A stretch of DNA of 64,000 bases, taken from positions 55,521 through 119,520 of the forward strand of contig JAKACX010000001.1 of assembly GCA_021821055.1 (NCBI GenBank), read 5' to 3'. Source of the stretch: Bacillota bacterium. GTDB taxonomy: Bacteria; Bacillota; Bacilli; Alicyclobacillales; SLC66. Under the pieces are notes generated by a model, which saw only the letters and a program-made list of their open reading frames with translations, was not told where the DNA came from and made no database searches. Shown piece after piece: positions 29,986 to 39,579 of this stretch. The stretch's first letter is position 1. Each line of letters starts with the position of its first letter. The position numbers and the translations under genes are program-made.

Positions 29986-30136
29986 CCTTCGACCCCCCGG
30001 CGCCCGCATTGCGCCCGAATAAACGTCAACCCTGAGCGCGGGCGACAGCGCGGCCACGCTGTCGGCAACCCGCCCCAGGGCTTCCATCCCATCCTCTTGC
30101 CTTGAAAATGCAAGATCGGCAACGATAATTTTCATC

Positions 30137-30166
30137 ATTATAGCGGTTGCATTTCAAAAGGGTCAA
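30137..30166 (-). promoter_or_regulatory. Strong sigma-A promoter of the ilv-leu operon
   Basis: On the minus strand: TTGACC (30161-30166), 18-nt spacer, TATAAT (30137-30142). The leader is about 145 nt and contains one stable hairpin (7-bp stem, 30044-30050 with 30057-30063) without a following T-run. Confidence 0.85.
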
Positions 30167-30256
30167 GTGCGCGCCTGAAAATGTCCGCGATTGTGGGGGT
30201 TGGCGGCAACTCTCGGGCCGGGCTGCGCCCGCCGCCGTCCGACCGGGGACAACGTT

Positions 30257-30268
30257 GGATTGCAATCC
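30257..30268. promoter_or_regulatory. Palindrome over the -35 of the pheB-hom operon
   Basis: GGATTGCAATCC, a perfect 12-bp palindrome overlapping the -35 (TTGCAA). A second perfect palindrome, GACAATTGTC, lies at 30303-30312 just after the predicted start site. Both are operator candidates; the regulator is unknown. Confidence 0.4.
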
Positions 30269-30288
30269 GTCGTCCAACGCGGTATGAT
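30260..30288 (+). promoter_or_regulatory. Sigma-A promoter of pheB-hom-thrCB
   Basis: TTGCAA (30260-30265), 17-nt spacer, TATGAT (30283-30288). It faces away from the ilv promoter across about 95 nt. Confidence 0.7.
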
Positions 30289-30350
30289 GTCCTTGCTAGA
30301 GAGACAATTGTCGTTTAAATGCAGACAATCGGACGGAGGCAACGGGCGCG

Positions 30351-30791
30351 ATGAGCGATGATCCCTATTATCTCATCCGGCGCTCGCATCTGCCGGAAGT
30401 GATCCGCAAAACGACCCAGGTGTCCGAATTGCTCGAGCGGCACTCCTCCATGAGCGTGCTTGAGGCGACGCGCAAGGTCGGCATTTCGCGCAGCGCGTAC
30501 TACAAGTACAAGGAGGTCGTCCGACCGTTTTCCGCCAGCATGGGCGGACAGATTGTCACGCTCGCCCTGACGCTGCGCCACGAGCGCGGCGTCCTGTCGG
30601 AAGTGCTCAACACCCTCGCGTCACGGCGCGCCAGCATCCTCACCATCAACCAGTCACTCCCGCTGCAGGGACTCGCCACAGTGATCATTTCCGTGGAGAC
30701 GCGCGACCTGGCGGGTGAACTGACCGACGCGGTCGAGACCCTGCGCGGCGTGCCGGGGGTCGATCACGCCGCGGTCGTGGGACAGGGATGA
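30351..30791 (+). CDS. pheB: ACT-domain protein PheB (UPF0735)
   Basis: 146-residue protein of the UPF0735/PheB family. An N-terminal helix-turn-helix-like part (VSELLERHSSMSVLEATRKVGISRSAYYKYK) is followed by an ACT domain (LALTLRHERGVLSEVLNTLASRRASILTINQ), which binds amino acids in related proteins. In Bacillus it sits beside pheA; here it leads the homoserine/threonine genes, so it may sense an aspartate-family or aromatic amino acid (inference). ATG with GGAGG at long spacing. Confidence 0.88.
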   Translation: MSDDPYYLIRRSHLPEVIRKTTQVSELLERHSSMSVLEATRKVGISRSAYYKYKEVVRPFSASMGGQIVTLALTLRHERGVLSEVLNTLASRRASILTINQSLPLQGLATVIISVETRDLAGELTDAVETLRGVPGVDHAAVVGQG

Positions 30792-30981
30792 GGCGCCGGC
30801 GACGCGCGGGGCAACCCGGATCATGGCGGCGACCGATAGCGCGACAGCGCCGATCGAAGCCGCGACAACAACTGCAGACGGCCGCACGGGCGGAACGCGT
30901 CGGATGGACGACGGCGCCGCCGGGACAAGAGACGGCCGCGCAGCGCTGCGAGAGAGTCATGGAGAGGACGAAGGCACACAC

Positions 30982-32271
30982 ATGGACGTGAATATTGGAT
31001 TGTTGGGTTGCGGCACCGTTGGCGCCGGAGTAGTGGAACTGATGCGCCGCCGGGCGGACAAGATCACCGGGATGACAGGTCTTAGGCCGACGATCGCGCG
31101 CGTCTTGGTGCGCGACGTGGGCAAGCCTCGCGCCGTCGTCCTTTCCGCCGGGCAGCTCACAAACGACCCCCAGGAGATCATCGGCGACCCCGACATTCGC
31201 GTCGTGATCGAGACGATCGGCGGCATCGAACCGGCCCGCTCCCTGATTCTGCAAGCCATCCGCGCCGGCAAGCACGTCATCACGGCGAACAAGGACCTGA
31301 TCGCGCTGCACGGGGCGGAGATCATCGCGGCTGCGGAAGGCGCCCGCGTCGACGTATTGTATGAGGCCGCGGTCGGCGGGGCCATCCCGCTCATCCGGCC
31401 GCTGCGCGAGTCCCTCACCGCAAACGACATCACGGACATCAAGGGAATCATCAACGGGACGACGAACTACATCCTGTCGAAGATGACGGCGACCGGAGCG
31501 GACTTTTCCGCCGTGCTGCGCGAAGCGCAGGAACTCGGATACGCCGAGGCGGATCCGTCCAGCGACGTGGACGGCCTCGACGCGGCGCGCAAGCTGACCA
31601 TCCTCTCGTCGATCGCGTTTCACTCCGCCGTGAATCTCGCCGACGTCCAGGTCACCGGCATCCGCGCCGTCACGGCGCGCGACGTGTACTACGCGCGCGA
31701 GCTCGGCACTGTGATCAAGCTGCTCGCCGCCGCAAGCGACCGCGACGGCGAATTGACGCTCCATGTGCGCCCCACGCTGATTCCGCAGGACCACCCGCTG
31801 GCACACGTGTCGGATGCGTACAACGCGCTCTACGTGCGCGGCGACGCGTCCGGCGACCTGATGTTTTTCGGCCGTGGGGCGGGCTCGCTGCCGACAGCCA
31901 GCGCGGTGATCGGCGACGTGATCGAGGTCCTGCGCAACGTCAGCCAGAGCGTGCCGGGCCGCGTCCGCACGCTGGTGCATTCGCACAAGCCCGTCAACCA
32001 CAACGCGGGCGAACCGGCCCGCCACTACCTGCGCATGACCGTCGCCGACAGGCCCGGCGTGTTTGGGCAGATCGCGGGAATATTCGGCGACGCCGAAGTC
32101 AGTATGGAGACCGTCCTGCAAAAGCGCGTGGACGAGGGGCGCGCCGAGGTCGTCGTGGTCACGCATGAAGTGCCTGCCGCGCGGCTCGCCGCCATCCTGG
32201 ACACTCTGGGCGGCCTCCCGGATCTGGCGCGCATTGAAACCTCCATGCCTGTGGAAAGGGGCGCCTACTAG
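30982..32271 (+). CDS. hom: Homoserine dehydrogenase
   Basis: 429-residue NAD(P)-dependent enzyme reducing aspartate semialdehyde to homoserine. Rossmann motif GLLGCGTVGAGVVEL, the conserved GIINGTTNYIL segment with the substrate-binding DVDGLDAARKLTIL, and a C-terminal ACT domain from about residue 350 (YLRMTVADRPGVFGQIAGIF) for threonine feedback. The ATG is chosen for GAAGG 8 nt upstream; the frame is open back to 30823 but has no ribosome site and odd composition. The 190-nt gap after pheB holds no gene. Confidence 0.96.
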   Translation: MDVNIGLLGCGTVGAGVVELMRRRADKITGMTGLRPTIARVLVRDVGKPRAVVLSAGQLTNDPQEIIGDPDIRVVIETIGGIEPARSLILQAIRAGKHVITANKDLIALHGAEIIAAAEGARVDVLYEAAVGGAIPLIRPLRESLTANDITDIKGIINGTTNYILSKMTATGADFSAVLREAQELGYAEADPSSDVDGLDAARKLTILSSIAFHSAVNLADVQVTGIRAVTARDVYYARELGTVIKLLAAASDRDGELTLHVRPTLIPQDHPLAHVSDAYNALYVRGDASGDLMFFGRGAGSLPTASAVIGDVIEVLRNVSQSVPGRVRTLVHSHKPVNHNAGEPARHYLRMTVADRPGVFGQIAGIFGDAEVSMETVLQKRVDEGRAEVVVVTHEVPAARLAAILDTLGGLPDLARIETSMPVERGAY

Positions 32272-32274
32272 ACC

Positions 32275-33351
32275 ATGTCAATTTCACGGCACCAAGAACG
32301 CGCCGGCATCCTGCAGCGCTTCGCCGACTACCTGCCATTGACGGACAAGACGCCGCGGCTGTCGCTGTGCGAAGGCGACACCCCGCTCATACCGGCCGAA
32401 CACCTGAGCAGAGAGCTTGGCTGCGACGTCCGCCTGAAGTTTGAAGGCGCGAATCCGACAGGCTCCTTCAAGGACCGCGGCATGGTGCTGGCCGTGGCAA
32501 AAGCGCTCGAAGCGGGCAGCAACGCGATCATCTGCGCGTCCACCGGGAACACGTCGGCTGCCGCGGCCGCCTATGCGGCGCGCGCAGGCATCCGCTCGAT
32601 CGTCATCATTCCCGACGGCTACGTGGCCCTCGGCAAGCTCGCGCAGGCTTTCATGTACGGGGCCGAGGTCGTGGCGATCGAAGGCAACTTCGATCAGGCC
32701 TTGGCCTTGGTGCGCGAATTGTCCGAGACCGAGCCTGTGACCCTGGTCAACTCTGTCAACCCGTTTCGTCTCGAGGGCCAGAAGACGGCCGCCTTCGAGG
32801 TCTGCGAGACGCTCGGCAAGGCGCCGGACTATCTGGCCATCCCGGTCGGCAACGCCGGCAATATCAGCGCCTACTACGCAGGCTTTCGGCAGTACGACGC
32901 GCTGCACCGCACCGGCGTTCCGCGCATGCTCGGCTTCCAGGCGGCGGGCGCGGCGCCGATCGTTCTCGGGCGACCCGTGGAACACCCGGACACCGTTGCG
33001 ACCGCCATCCGCATAGGCAACCCGGCCAGTTGGCGCCTCGCCGACTCCGCGGCGAAGGACAGCGGCGGGTCGATCTCGGCCGTCACGGACGAGGAGATCC
33101 TCGCGGCGCAGCGGCTGCTCGCCCAACGCGAAGGTGTCTTTGTGGAACCCGCGTCGGCGGCGTCGGTCGCGGGCCTGCGCAAGCTCGCGGCGCAGGGCTC
33201 GTTTGCCGCCGGGGACTCGATTGTGTGCGTATTGACAGGAAACGGCCTGAAGGATCCCGACACGGCCGTGCGGCAGAGCGCGGGCAAGACGGTCTGCGTA
33301 CCCGCGACGCGCCAGGCGGTCTGGAGCGCGATCCTCGAGGGCAAGCCGTGA
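32275..33351 (+). CDS. thrC: Threonine synthase
   Basis: PLP-dependent fold-type II enzyme, 358 residues, converting O-phosphohomoserine to threonine. The PLP lysine is Lys66 in [11 protein letters not shown], with the phosphate cup [13 protein letters not shown] and [15 protein letters not shown]. Starts 3 nt after the hom stop and overlaps thrB by 4 nt. Confidence 0.96.
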   Translation: MSISRHQERAGILQRFADYLPLTDKTPRLSLCEGDTPLIPAEHLSRELGCDVRLKFEGANPTGSFKDRGMVLAVAKALEAGSNAIICASTGNTSAAAAAYAARAGIRSIVIIPDGYVALGKLAQAFMYGAEVVAIEGNFDQALALVRELSETEPVTLVNSVNPFRLEGQKTAAFEVCETLGKAPDYLAIPVGNAGNISAYYAGFRQYDALHRTGVPRMLGFQAAGAAPIVLGRPVEHPDTVATAIRIGNPASWRLADSAAKDSGGSISAVTDEEILAAQRLLAQREGVFVEPASAASVAGLRKLAAQGSFAAGDSIVCVLTGNGLKDPDTAVRQSAGKTVCVPATRQAVWSAILEGKP

Positions 33352-34265
33352 AAGTCAGCGTCTTTGTCCCCGCGACAAGTGCGAACATGGGCCCGGGATT
33401 CGACTGCATGGGAATCGCGCTCGACCTGTGGAACGAATTCCACGTCCAGGCCGCGGACGGCGTCCACATTGAGATCGAGGGCCACGGCGCCGCAGACTTG
33501 CCGCGCGACGAAAGCAACCTCGTCGTGCAGTGCATGAAGATGCTGTTCCAGCGCTACGGCCGCCCGTTCCCCGGCGTCTCCCTGAAAATGGTCAATCGCA
33601 TCCCCATAGCATCCGGTCTCGGATCAAGCGCGGCGGCGCTGGTCGGCGGGCTGTTGGCCGCAAACGCCCTGCTCGACGCCCCTTTCGGGCGCGGGGAAAT
33701 CCTCCACCTGGCGGCGCTGGATGAAGGCCATCCGGACAACGTCGCCCCGGCGTTTCTCGGCGGCGCGGTGCTGGCGTACGTGCACGAAGACGGCGTCACG
33801 ACCGTCTCCCTGCCGCTGCGCGACAACTTCGCGTTTGTCGCCGTGACGCCGGCTTTCGCCCTGGCGACGGAGCGCGCGCGTTCGGTTCTGCCGCCTCTGG
33901 TGTCCAGGAACGACGCCGTGTTCAATATCGCCCACGCGAGCTTCCTGACCGCCGCCCTCACGACGGGCAATGTCGCCCTGCTAAAGAGGGCCCTGGCGGA
34001 CCGGATGCACCAGGATGCGCGCAAGTCCCTGATCCCCGGCTTCGACGCGGTCGTGCACGCGGCACAGGCCGCCGGCGCCATCGGCACGGTGCTGAGCGGG
34101 GCAGGTCCGACGCTGCTCGCCATCGCCGAGCGCGGCGCGCCGGCGCGCCTGGCGGCGACCGCCATGGTGCAGGCATTCCGGGAGGCCGGCTGCGACGCGA
34201 CGGCGCACATTCTGCCGGCGGCGACTGTGGGCGCGTACACGCACACGCGCATGAGACAGGGGTGA
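33348..34265 (+). CDS. thrB: Homoserine kinase
   Basis: GHMP-family kinase, 305 residues, phosphorylating homoserine. The N-terminus [26 protein letters not shown], the ATP loop [16 protein letters not shown] and the C-terminal [15 protein letters not shown] motif are all present. GTG start within GTGA, overlapping the thrC stop by 4 nt, with GAGGGC upstream. Confidence 0.96.
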   Translation: MKVSVFVPATSANMGPGFDCMGIALDLWNEFHVQAADGVHIEIEGHGAADLPRDESNLVVQCMKMLFQRYGRPFPGVSLKMVNRIPIASGLGSSAAALVGGLLAANALLDAPFGRGEILHLAALDEGHPDNVAPAFLGGAVLAYVHEDGVTTVSLPLRDNFAFVAVTPAFALATERARSVLPPLVSRNDAVFNIAHASFLTAALTTGNVALLKRALADRMHQDARKSLIPGFDAVVHAAQAAGAIGTVLSGAGPTLLAIAERGAPARLAATAMVQAFREAGCDATAHILPAATVGAYTHTRMRQG

Positions 34266-34290
34266 CGATCCCCGGGGGAGATGAAACGGC

Positions 34291-35217
34291 TTGACCACTC
34301 ACTTGCGGGACAGAAAGATCGCCTTCATTGGCGCGGGTTCGATCGCCGAGGCGCTCATCAAGGGCATGTGCTCCACCGGCGTCGCGAAGGCGGAACGCAT
34401 CTACGTTGTCAATCGCAGCCGGCGCGAGCGCCTCGAGTTCCTCGCGCGGACGTACGGTGTCCACGGCGCGGCACTCGACCATGCGCTCGACGGCGCGGAT
34501 GTCGTCGTCCTGTGCCCGAAACCGGCGGACATGGCGCAGGCGCTGGCGGACAGCGCCCGCTTCTCTTCGCCCGACGCACTCTACGTGTCCGTGGCGGCGG
34601 GGTGTTCCATCGGCTGGATTGAGGGGGCTCTCGCGCGCGTCTGGCGCGGACTGCCGCGCGGAGCGGAGGGGGCCGCGCCGCCGCGGGTGGCGCGGACGAT
34701 GCCGAACACATCCTGCGCCGTGCTTGAGTCGGCGACCGGTTATGCGATGGGGCAAAACTGCACGTGGCAGGACACGGAGATGGTGCACGAGATGTTTGGC
34801 GCCGTCGGAACGGCCTACGCCCTGGATGAGGAACAGATGAACGCCGTCACAGGCCTTTCGGGAAGCGGGCCCGCCTACGTCTACTACCTCGTGGAGAGTC
34901 TCACGCAGGCGGGCGTCGCGGCCGGGCTCGACGAGGACACGGCCGCGGCGCTGGTCGTGCAGACGCTGGTCGGCGCCGCCGCGATGCTGCGCTTCTCCGC
35001 CCAGTCGCCGACGGTCCTGCGCGAGCGGGTCACGTCGCCGGGCGGCACCACGATGGCGGGAATCGGCGCCCTGCAGGAACTCGGCTTCGCCGACAGCGTG
35101 CGCGAAGCCGTATTGCGGGCGACGCGGCGCGCGCAGGAGATGGGCGACGAGTTGTCGCGGGCGCCGCGGGACGCACACGACGCACACGACACACAGGACC
35201 CGCAGGACGCGCGGTAA
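34291..35217 (+). CDS. proC: Pyrroline-5-carboxylate reductase
   Basis: 308-residue NADPH-dependent enzyme for the last step of proline synthesis. Rossmann motif IAFIGAGSIAEALIKGM, RTMPNTSCAV, the C-terminal catalytic block VTGLSGSGPAYVYYLVE and VTSPGGTTMAGI. TTG start with GGGGGAG upstream. The C-terminal tail (about 290-308) is a run of Asp-Ala-His/Gln-Asp units (DAHDAHDTQDPQDAR), unlike the family and probably unstructured. It follows thrB by 25 nt. Confidence 0.93.
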   Translation: MTTHLRDRKIAFIGAGSIAEALIKGMCSTGVAKAERIYVVNRSRRERLEFLARTYGVHGAALDHALDGADVVVLCPKPADMAQALADSARFSSPDALYVSVAAGCSIGWIEGALARVWRGLPRGAEGAAPPRVARTMPNTSCAVLESATGYAMGQNCTWQDTEMVHEMFGAVGTAYALDEEQMNAVTGLSGSGPAYVYYLVESLTQAGVAAGLDEDTAAALVVQTLVGAAAMLRFSAQSPTVLRERVTSPGGTTMAGIGALQELGFADSVREAVLRATRRAQEMGDELSRAPRDAHDAHDTQDPQDAR

Positions 35218-35350
35218 GGCGCCCGTCTCACGGCGCAGGACCCATGGGAGAACTATGATAATCCAAATCATTGCAGTCGGGGACGCCCTGACAGTCCCAG
35301 CGGGTGACCGGCGACTGCCAGCCGACCCCTTGCGCGGCGTCAGCCGTCCG

Positions 35351-36199
35351 TCACGGCGCGGCAGCGTTGCGCCACCCGCGAAAGAGCGCCGGCAACTCCC
35401 CGAGGTTTAGCACCACAGCGTCAGGACACGCCTCGTGATCCGCGGTCAGGCTGGCGTTCGGGACGGCCCGGCCAAGGTAGCGGTGCTCCTGTTCGAACTG
35501 TGCATCCAGCCACCCGTTCTCCAGCAGCACCCGCGGCCGCTCGCCCGGACGGAAGCGGGCGCACGGCGCGAATCCCGGCGCCGCCATGTCCGGGCGGATC
35601 ACCAGCACCGCGCGCACGCCGGCGCTCCGCGCTGCCGCAATATCCTGCGTCAACAGGTCGCCCACGTGCGCCGTCACGGGCCTGTGCAGTTCGGGCGCCT
35701 CGAACACCTGCGGATCCGGCTTGGCACAGCCGATCGTGTCGGGGCCGAGCGTCGCCGAAAAATATCCTCCAAGCCCCATGAGATCGAGCGTCAGGCGCTG
35801 ATAGCGCGCGTAGCCGTTGCTGATGACAAACAGCGAAAAACCCTGCGCGCCAAGCGCTTCGAGCGTTTCCACCACATCGGGGTACGGCGGGAACGCGCGC
35901 AGCGTCCCTGCAAGCGCCCCCGCCATGACAGCGCACAGATCGTGGTCCCAGGCCACCCCTTGCTCCGCGGCCACCGTTCGCGCGATATCATCCCAGTCAA
36001 ACCCTTCGCGCCGCCTTCCCTGCTCAAAGCGGCGAAACTGCTCGGCGCGAAACAGGTCCCGCGCCCCCCGCACGCCGCGGTTGACGAACTCCTTGTCAAC
36101 CCAGGGAAAGACGAAACGGTCAAACGGCGAATCGATCAGCGTCCCGTCCAGGTCAAACGTCACCGCGCCGGTCGCGCCCCGACCGCCGCGCCTAGTCAT
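35351..36199 (-). CDS. HAD-superfamily hydrolase
   Basis: 282-residue HAD hydrolase. Motif I FDLDGTLIDS (15-24) with the nucleophile Asp, cap domain 25-110, motif II VISNGYARY, motif III Lys in GCAKPDPQVFE, and motif IV HVGDLLTQDIAAARSAG. A small-molecule phosphatase is likely; substrate unknown. The ATG overlaps the stop of the CocE-type gene by 8 nt, so the two form an operon. The 130-nt gap to proC shows nothing clear. Confidence 0.85.
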   Translation of the reverse strand: MTRRGGRGATGAVTFDLDGTLIDSPFDRFVFPWVDKEFVNRGVRGARDLFRAEQFRRFEQGRRREGFDWDDIARTVAAEQGVAWDHDLCAVMAGALAGTLRAFPPYPDVVETLEALGAQGFSLFVISNGYARYQRLTLDLMGLGGYFSATLGPDTIGCAKPDPQVFEAPELHRPVTAHVGDLLTQDIAAARSAGVRAVLVIRPDMAAPGFAPCARFRPGERPRVLLENGWLDAQFEQEHRYLGRAVPNASLTADHEACPDAVVLNLGELPALFRGWRNAAAP

Positions 36200-37853
36200 T
36201 TGGGATGACAGGGAGGATCAGCGCCGAGGGCCGCTCTGCGTCATGATAGACCGTCTGGCGCGCAATCTGCGTCTTCGCGGTGACTCCCAGAGCCTCTCCG
36301 GTGTTCGGGTTGCGGTCGTACTTCGGGAACGCGCTCGACGATATCTCAAGGCGCACGCAATGGCCCTGAAGGAATGTGTGCGACGTGAACCAACAATCGA
36401 TCTCATACGCCTCAATGCCGTCCGGCTCGAGCAGTTCCTCTCGCTGCATGCCCTTGCGGAATCGCGCCCGGACGATCCCGTCGGCGATGCGCTGCGCAAA
36501 TCCGTTTGGCCACACGTCCACCAGCTTTGCCGTGAAATCCGTGTCGGGCGCGTCGGTCGCCGCGTGCAGTTCGACCTTGATCGCGCCCGTCACCTCGAGC
36601 GGTTCCGCAAGCACCTCGGACGTGTACACCAGCACATCGTCGCGCCGCTCGATGGCGGCGTAATCGTCCGGCCCGCCGATCTGCGTCGACGTCAGCCCCG
36701 TGATGAACGGCACCGGCCGCAGCGGATCGTACGTGTAGCCGTCCGTCGGTTCGTCTTGCGGCCGCGCCGTGGACAACACCCCGTCGCCGTGCAGACTGTT
36801 CGCGCGGCCCGCGCTGTGGAGGTAGAACTTCGCGCACGCCGCCCGCGCCGGCGGCCACTCCCGCTCCTCGCGCCACACATTGCGTCCCATGACAAAAATA
36901 CTGACCGGCGGCTCGTGCACGACGCCGTTGTCCCGGCCCCGAAGAAAGTAGTCAAACCAGCGCAACTCGGCTCCCTGAAGATCGATCAGCGACTGCGGCC
37001 CAAAGTCTACCTCTCCGATGCGCTGGCGCGTGTTCACGGCGTGCTCCCACGGGCCCATGATCAGTTTCTGGCTGCGCCGCGCCCGCTCGGTCGGGGCTTG
37101 TTTGACCATTCCGGCAAAATTGCGCGGCGTCCCCACCTGCTCGTCGTCGTACCAACCGGAAATATGAAGCACGGGCAGGTCGATGTCCGAAAACCTGTTC
37201 TGGTACGAGATGCGCTCCCAGAAGTCGTCCCTGAGGGTGTGGAGAAACTCTTCGCGCCAGTGCGGCATCGGACGGCCGACCGCCTCGTCCATGCTCACGA
37301 GCGGCAGGTGCCAGTAGGCCTTCTCCCAGTCGACCGCCTCGACGTTTTGCAGCACGCGTCCACTCGTCAGAAACATCCAGGCCAAGTGGTGCGGCGTGGG
37401 CACGCCTGTCGGCCACTCGACAAACGGATCCGACGGCGATACCAGGCACACCATGGCGGCGAGATGCGGCGGCTTTTGCAGCGCCGTCAGCCACTGGATG
37501 CGCGCCAGGTATGATCCGCCGAGCGTGCCGACCTTGCCCTGGCACCACGGCTGCTGCGCCACCCACTCGATCACGTCGTAGCCGTCTTCGCCCTCGCCGA
37601 AATAAGGAACGAACAATCCATCCGAGTCTCCGCGCCCGCGCACGTCGACCACCACCACCGCATAGCCGCGTTCGGCGAAGAAGCGCGCGTCATCGGCCGT
37701 CTTGCGCGTGTTCTTGCCGTACGGCGTCCGGATGACAATGGCCTGTACAGGGTCGTCTTCCTGCGGACGGTACAGATCGGCGGACAGCGTGACGCCGTCG
37801 CGCAGCGGGATGCGCACATCCCATTCCATACGCACTTGCAACAATGGGTCCAA
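36192..37853 (-). CDS. CocE/NonD (X-Pro dipeptidyl-peptidase S15) hydrolase
   Basis: 553-residue alpha/beta hydrolase of the CocE/S15 group. The nucleophile elbow is GTLGGSYLARIQW (Ser near 115), the acid is in ISGWYDDEQVGT and the His in MGPWEHAVN. A C-terminal jelly-roll domain spans about 330-553. The N-terminal DVRIPLRDGVTLSADLYRP is characteristic. TTG start with AAGGAGG upstream. No signal peptide, so cytosolic ester or peptide hydrolysis; substrate not deducible. Confidence 0.9.
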   Translation of the reverse strand: MDPLLQVRMEWDVRIPLRDGVTLSADLYRPQEDDPVQAIVIRTPYGKNTRKTADDARFFAERGYAVVVVDVRGRGDSDGLFVPYFGEGEDGYDVIEWVAQQPWCQGKVGTLGGSYLARIQWLTALQKPPHLAAMVCLVSPSDPFVEWPTGVPTPHHLAWMFLTSGRVLQNVEAVDWEKAYWHLPLVSMDEAVGRPMPHWREEFLHTLRDDFWERISYQNRFSDIDLPVLHISGWYDDEQVGTPRNFAGMVKQAPTERARRSQKLIMGPWEHAVNTRQRIGEVDFGPQSLIDLQGAELRWFDYFLRGRDNGVVHEPPVSIFVMGRNVWREEREWPPARAACAKFYLHSAGRANSLHGDGVLSTARPQDEPTDGYTYDPLRPVPFITGLTSTQIGGPDDYAAIERRDDVLVYTSEVLAEPLEVTGAIKVELHAATDAPDTDFTAKLVDVWPNGFAQRIADGIVRARFRKGMQREELLEPDGIEAYEIDCWFTSHTFLQGHCVRLEISSSAFPKYDRNPNTGEALGVTAKTQIARQTVYHDAERPSALILPVIPND

Positions 37854-38019
37854 TGAAGCGATCCTCCTTGTGCACTCGCCCGAACAGCCTGCAAACCGGG
37901 TGCGCGGCGCCCTGCGGCGCCGCCGTATGGAGCGGCTTGATCGTGGAGTGTATAATCATTGACAAACACTCGACCCATGCGGGCCGGACGCCGCCAAGAC
38001 GGCGAGGAGGCGATTTCAG

Positions 38020-38472
38020 GTGTCCATACGGCCTGTTCAGTCCAGCCTGAAGGTCATCGTACGTTCAACGGAAATCGATATCAACAGTCACGTGAACAAC
38101 GCGAAGTACGTGGAGTACCTCGAATGGGGACGGGAGGACTTCTACGAGACCGTCCACCTCCCGTACGAAGTCCTCCGCGACCTCGGGGCCGTCACCGTCA
38201 CGGTGCACCTTGACCTGAACTACCGCAAAGAGGCGAAGCAAGGCGACGAAATCCTTGTGATCACCCGTCCGGCGTCCGTAGGGCGCACCAGCTTCACGCT
38301 CGGGCAGACCATCGTGCGCCCCGGCGACGACTCGCTCATCGCGGACGCCAGCGTCACCCTCGTGACGGTCAGCCCGGTGTCGCGCCAGAGCGTGCCGGTC
38401 CCGCAGGCTCTCCGGCAACACTTCCCCCAGAGGCCGCCGTCCGCGCCGCGTCCGCATGCCAACGAATCATGA
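38020..38472 (+). CDS. Acyl-CoA thioesterase, hotdog fold
   Basis: 150-residue 4HBT-type thioesterase. DINSHVNNAKYVEYLEWGRED carries the conserved Asp/Asn-His region of the FatA/YbgC-like group. C-terminus is Pro/Arg-rich. GTG start with GGAGG upstream. A -10-like TATAAT lies at 37951-37956 in the divergent intergenic region. Confidence 0.88.
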   Translation: MSIRPVQSSLKVIVRSTEIDINSHVNNAKYVEYLEWGREDFYETVHLPYEVLRDLGAVTVTVHLDLNYRKEAKQGDEILVITRPASVGRTSFTLGQTIVRPGDDSLIADASVTLVTVSPVSRQSVPVPQALRQHFPQRPPSAPRPHANES

Positions 38473-38548
38473 AATGCGGGCGCGGCCGGGCGCCACGGGC
38501 GGCGCCGCGCAGATTCGCCCGCGGTTTCCGGGCACGCCAGGCGCGTGA

Positions 38549-39382
38549 TCAGAAGTCGAAGTTGTCGGGATCCGGGCCGATGCGCTGGTCCCGGTTCAGA
38601 CCGTCAATGCGGCCGATCTCTTCGGCCGACAGCGCGAAGTCAAACAGGTCTGCGTTCTCGCGAATGCGTTCGACCGTCACCGATTTCGGGATCGTGATGA
38701 CTTTGTGTTCAAGATCCCAGCGCAGGACGACCTGCGCCGGGGTCTTCCCGTGCGCCTGGGCGATCTCCCGGATCACCGGGTTTTGCAGGATGTCGCCGCC
38801 GCGCATCAGGGGCGACCACGCCTCAAGGTAAATGCCGTGTGCGCGACAGTAATCGCGCAGCGGCGCCTGCGAGAGGAACGGATGGTACTCCACCTGGTTG
38901 ACTGCCGGAATGACCCTTGAAGCGCCGGCGATGTCCTGGAGATGGTGAATCTGAAAATTGCTTACTCCGATGGCGCGCACCGCCCCGTCCCGGTACAGGT
39001 CCTCCAACGCGCGCCACGTTTCCAGGTACTTGCCCGGCACGGGCCAATGGATCAGGTAGAGATCGACATAATCCACGCCCAGTCGTTCGCGGCTGCGGGC
39101 GAACGCGTCGCGCGTCGCCTCATACCCCTGATCGGAGTTCCAGACCTTCGTCGTAATGAAAATCTCCCTGCGCGCGACGCCGCTCGCGCGAATCGCCCGC
39201 CCCACGCCCACTTCGTTGGCGTACAGCGCCGCCGTGTCGATGCTGCGATAGCCAATCTTGAGCGCGCTGTGCAGCGCGCGCTCCACCTCGTCGCCTTCCT
39301 CCACCTTGTACACGCCAAGGCCGAGTCCCGGCATCCTGACCCCATTATTCAGTTCAACCGTATCCGCGATATGATTGATCAT
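38549..39382 (-). CDS. Aldo/keto reductase
   Basis: 277-residue NADPH-dependent AKR (AKR5/YvgN-like). The catalytic tetrad is visible: Asp in DTAALY, Tyr in ALYANEVGVG, Lys in ITTKVWN and His in YLIHWPVPGKY. The cofactor segment IPKSVTVERIREN is near the C-terminus. ATG chosen to match the family N-terminus (ADTVELNNGVRMPGLGLGVY); an upstream ATG at 39409 is possible. Confidence 0.93.
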   Translation of the reverse strand: MINHIADTVELNNGVRMPGLGLGVYKVEEGDEVERALHSALKIGYRSIDTAALYANEVGVGRAIRASGVARREIFITTKVWNSDQGYEATRDAFARSRERLGVDYVDLYLIHWPVPGKYLETWRALEDLYRDGAVRAIGVSNFQIHHLQDIAGASRVIPAVNQVEYHPFLSQAPLRDYCRAHGIYLEAWSPLMRGGDILQNPVIREIAQAHGKTPAQVVLRWDLEHKVITIPKSVTVERIRENADLFDFALSAEEIGRIDGLNRDQRIGPDPDNFDF

Positions 39383-39482
39383 GCCATCACAGCCTTTCTC
39401 TAAGTCCATTTACCCTCCGCGCTGTCGTTCCATCCCCCATCATACACCTGCGCCAGCGAATTTTCACAACTGGCGCACCGCT

Positions 39483-39544
39483 CAGGTCAAACAGCGCAAG
39501 GGCCACTCCCCTCCCGGAGAATGGCCGTTGCGCTGTTTGACCTG
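39483..39544. repeat. Long inverted repeat (23-bp arms)
   Basis: Arms 39483-39505 and 39522-39544 pair with one mismatch around a 16-nt loop. It lies between the coat-protein gene and the aldo/keto reductase gene. It may end the coat transcript, but no T-run follows on either strand. Confidence 0.7.
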
Positions 39545-39579
39545 GGATGACCCAGACTGTACGCGCCTGTGGGCGCTGT

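Noticed and set aside
29986..30136. T-box riboswitch before ilvE
   Set aside because: No T-box sequence, specifier hairpin or terminator/antiterminator pair could be found in the leader.
29986..30138. N-terminal extension of IlvE (about 51 residues)
   Set aside because: The extension's first codons lie inside the -10 region and the family start matches MSGGRTIFLNG.
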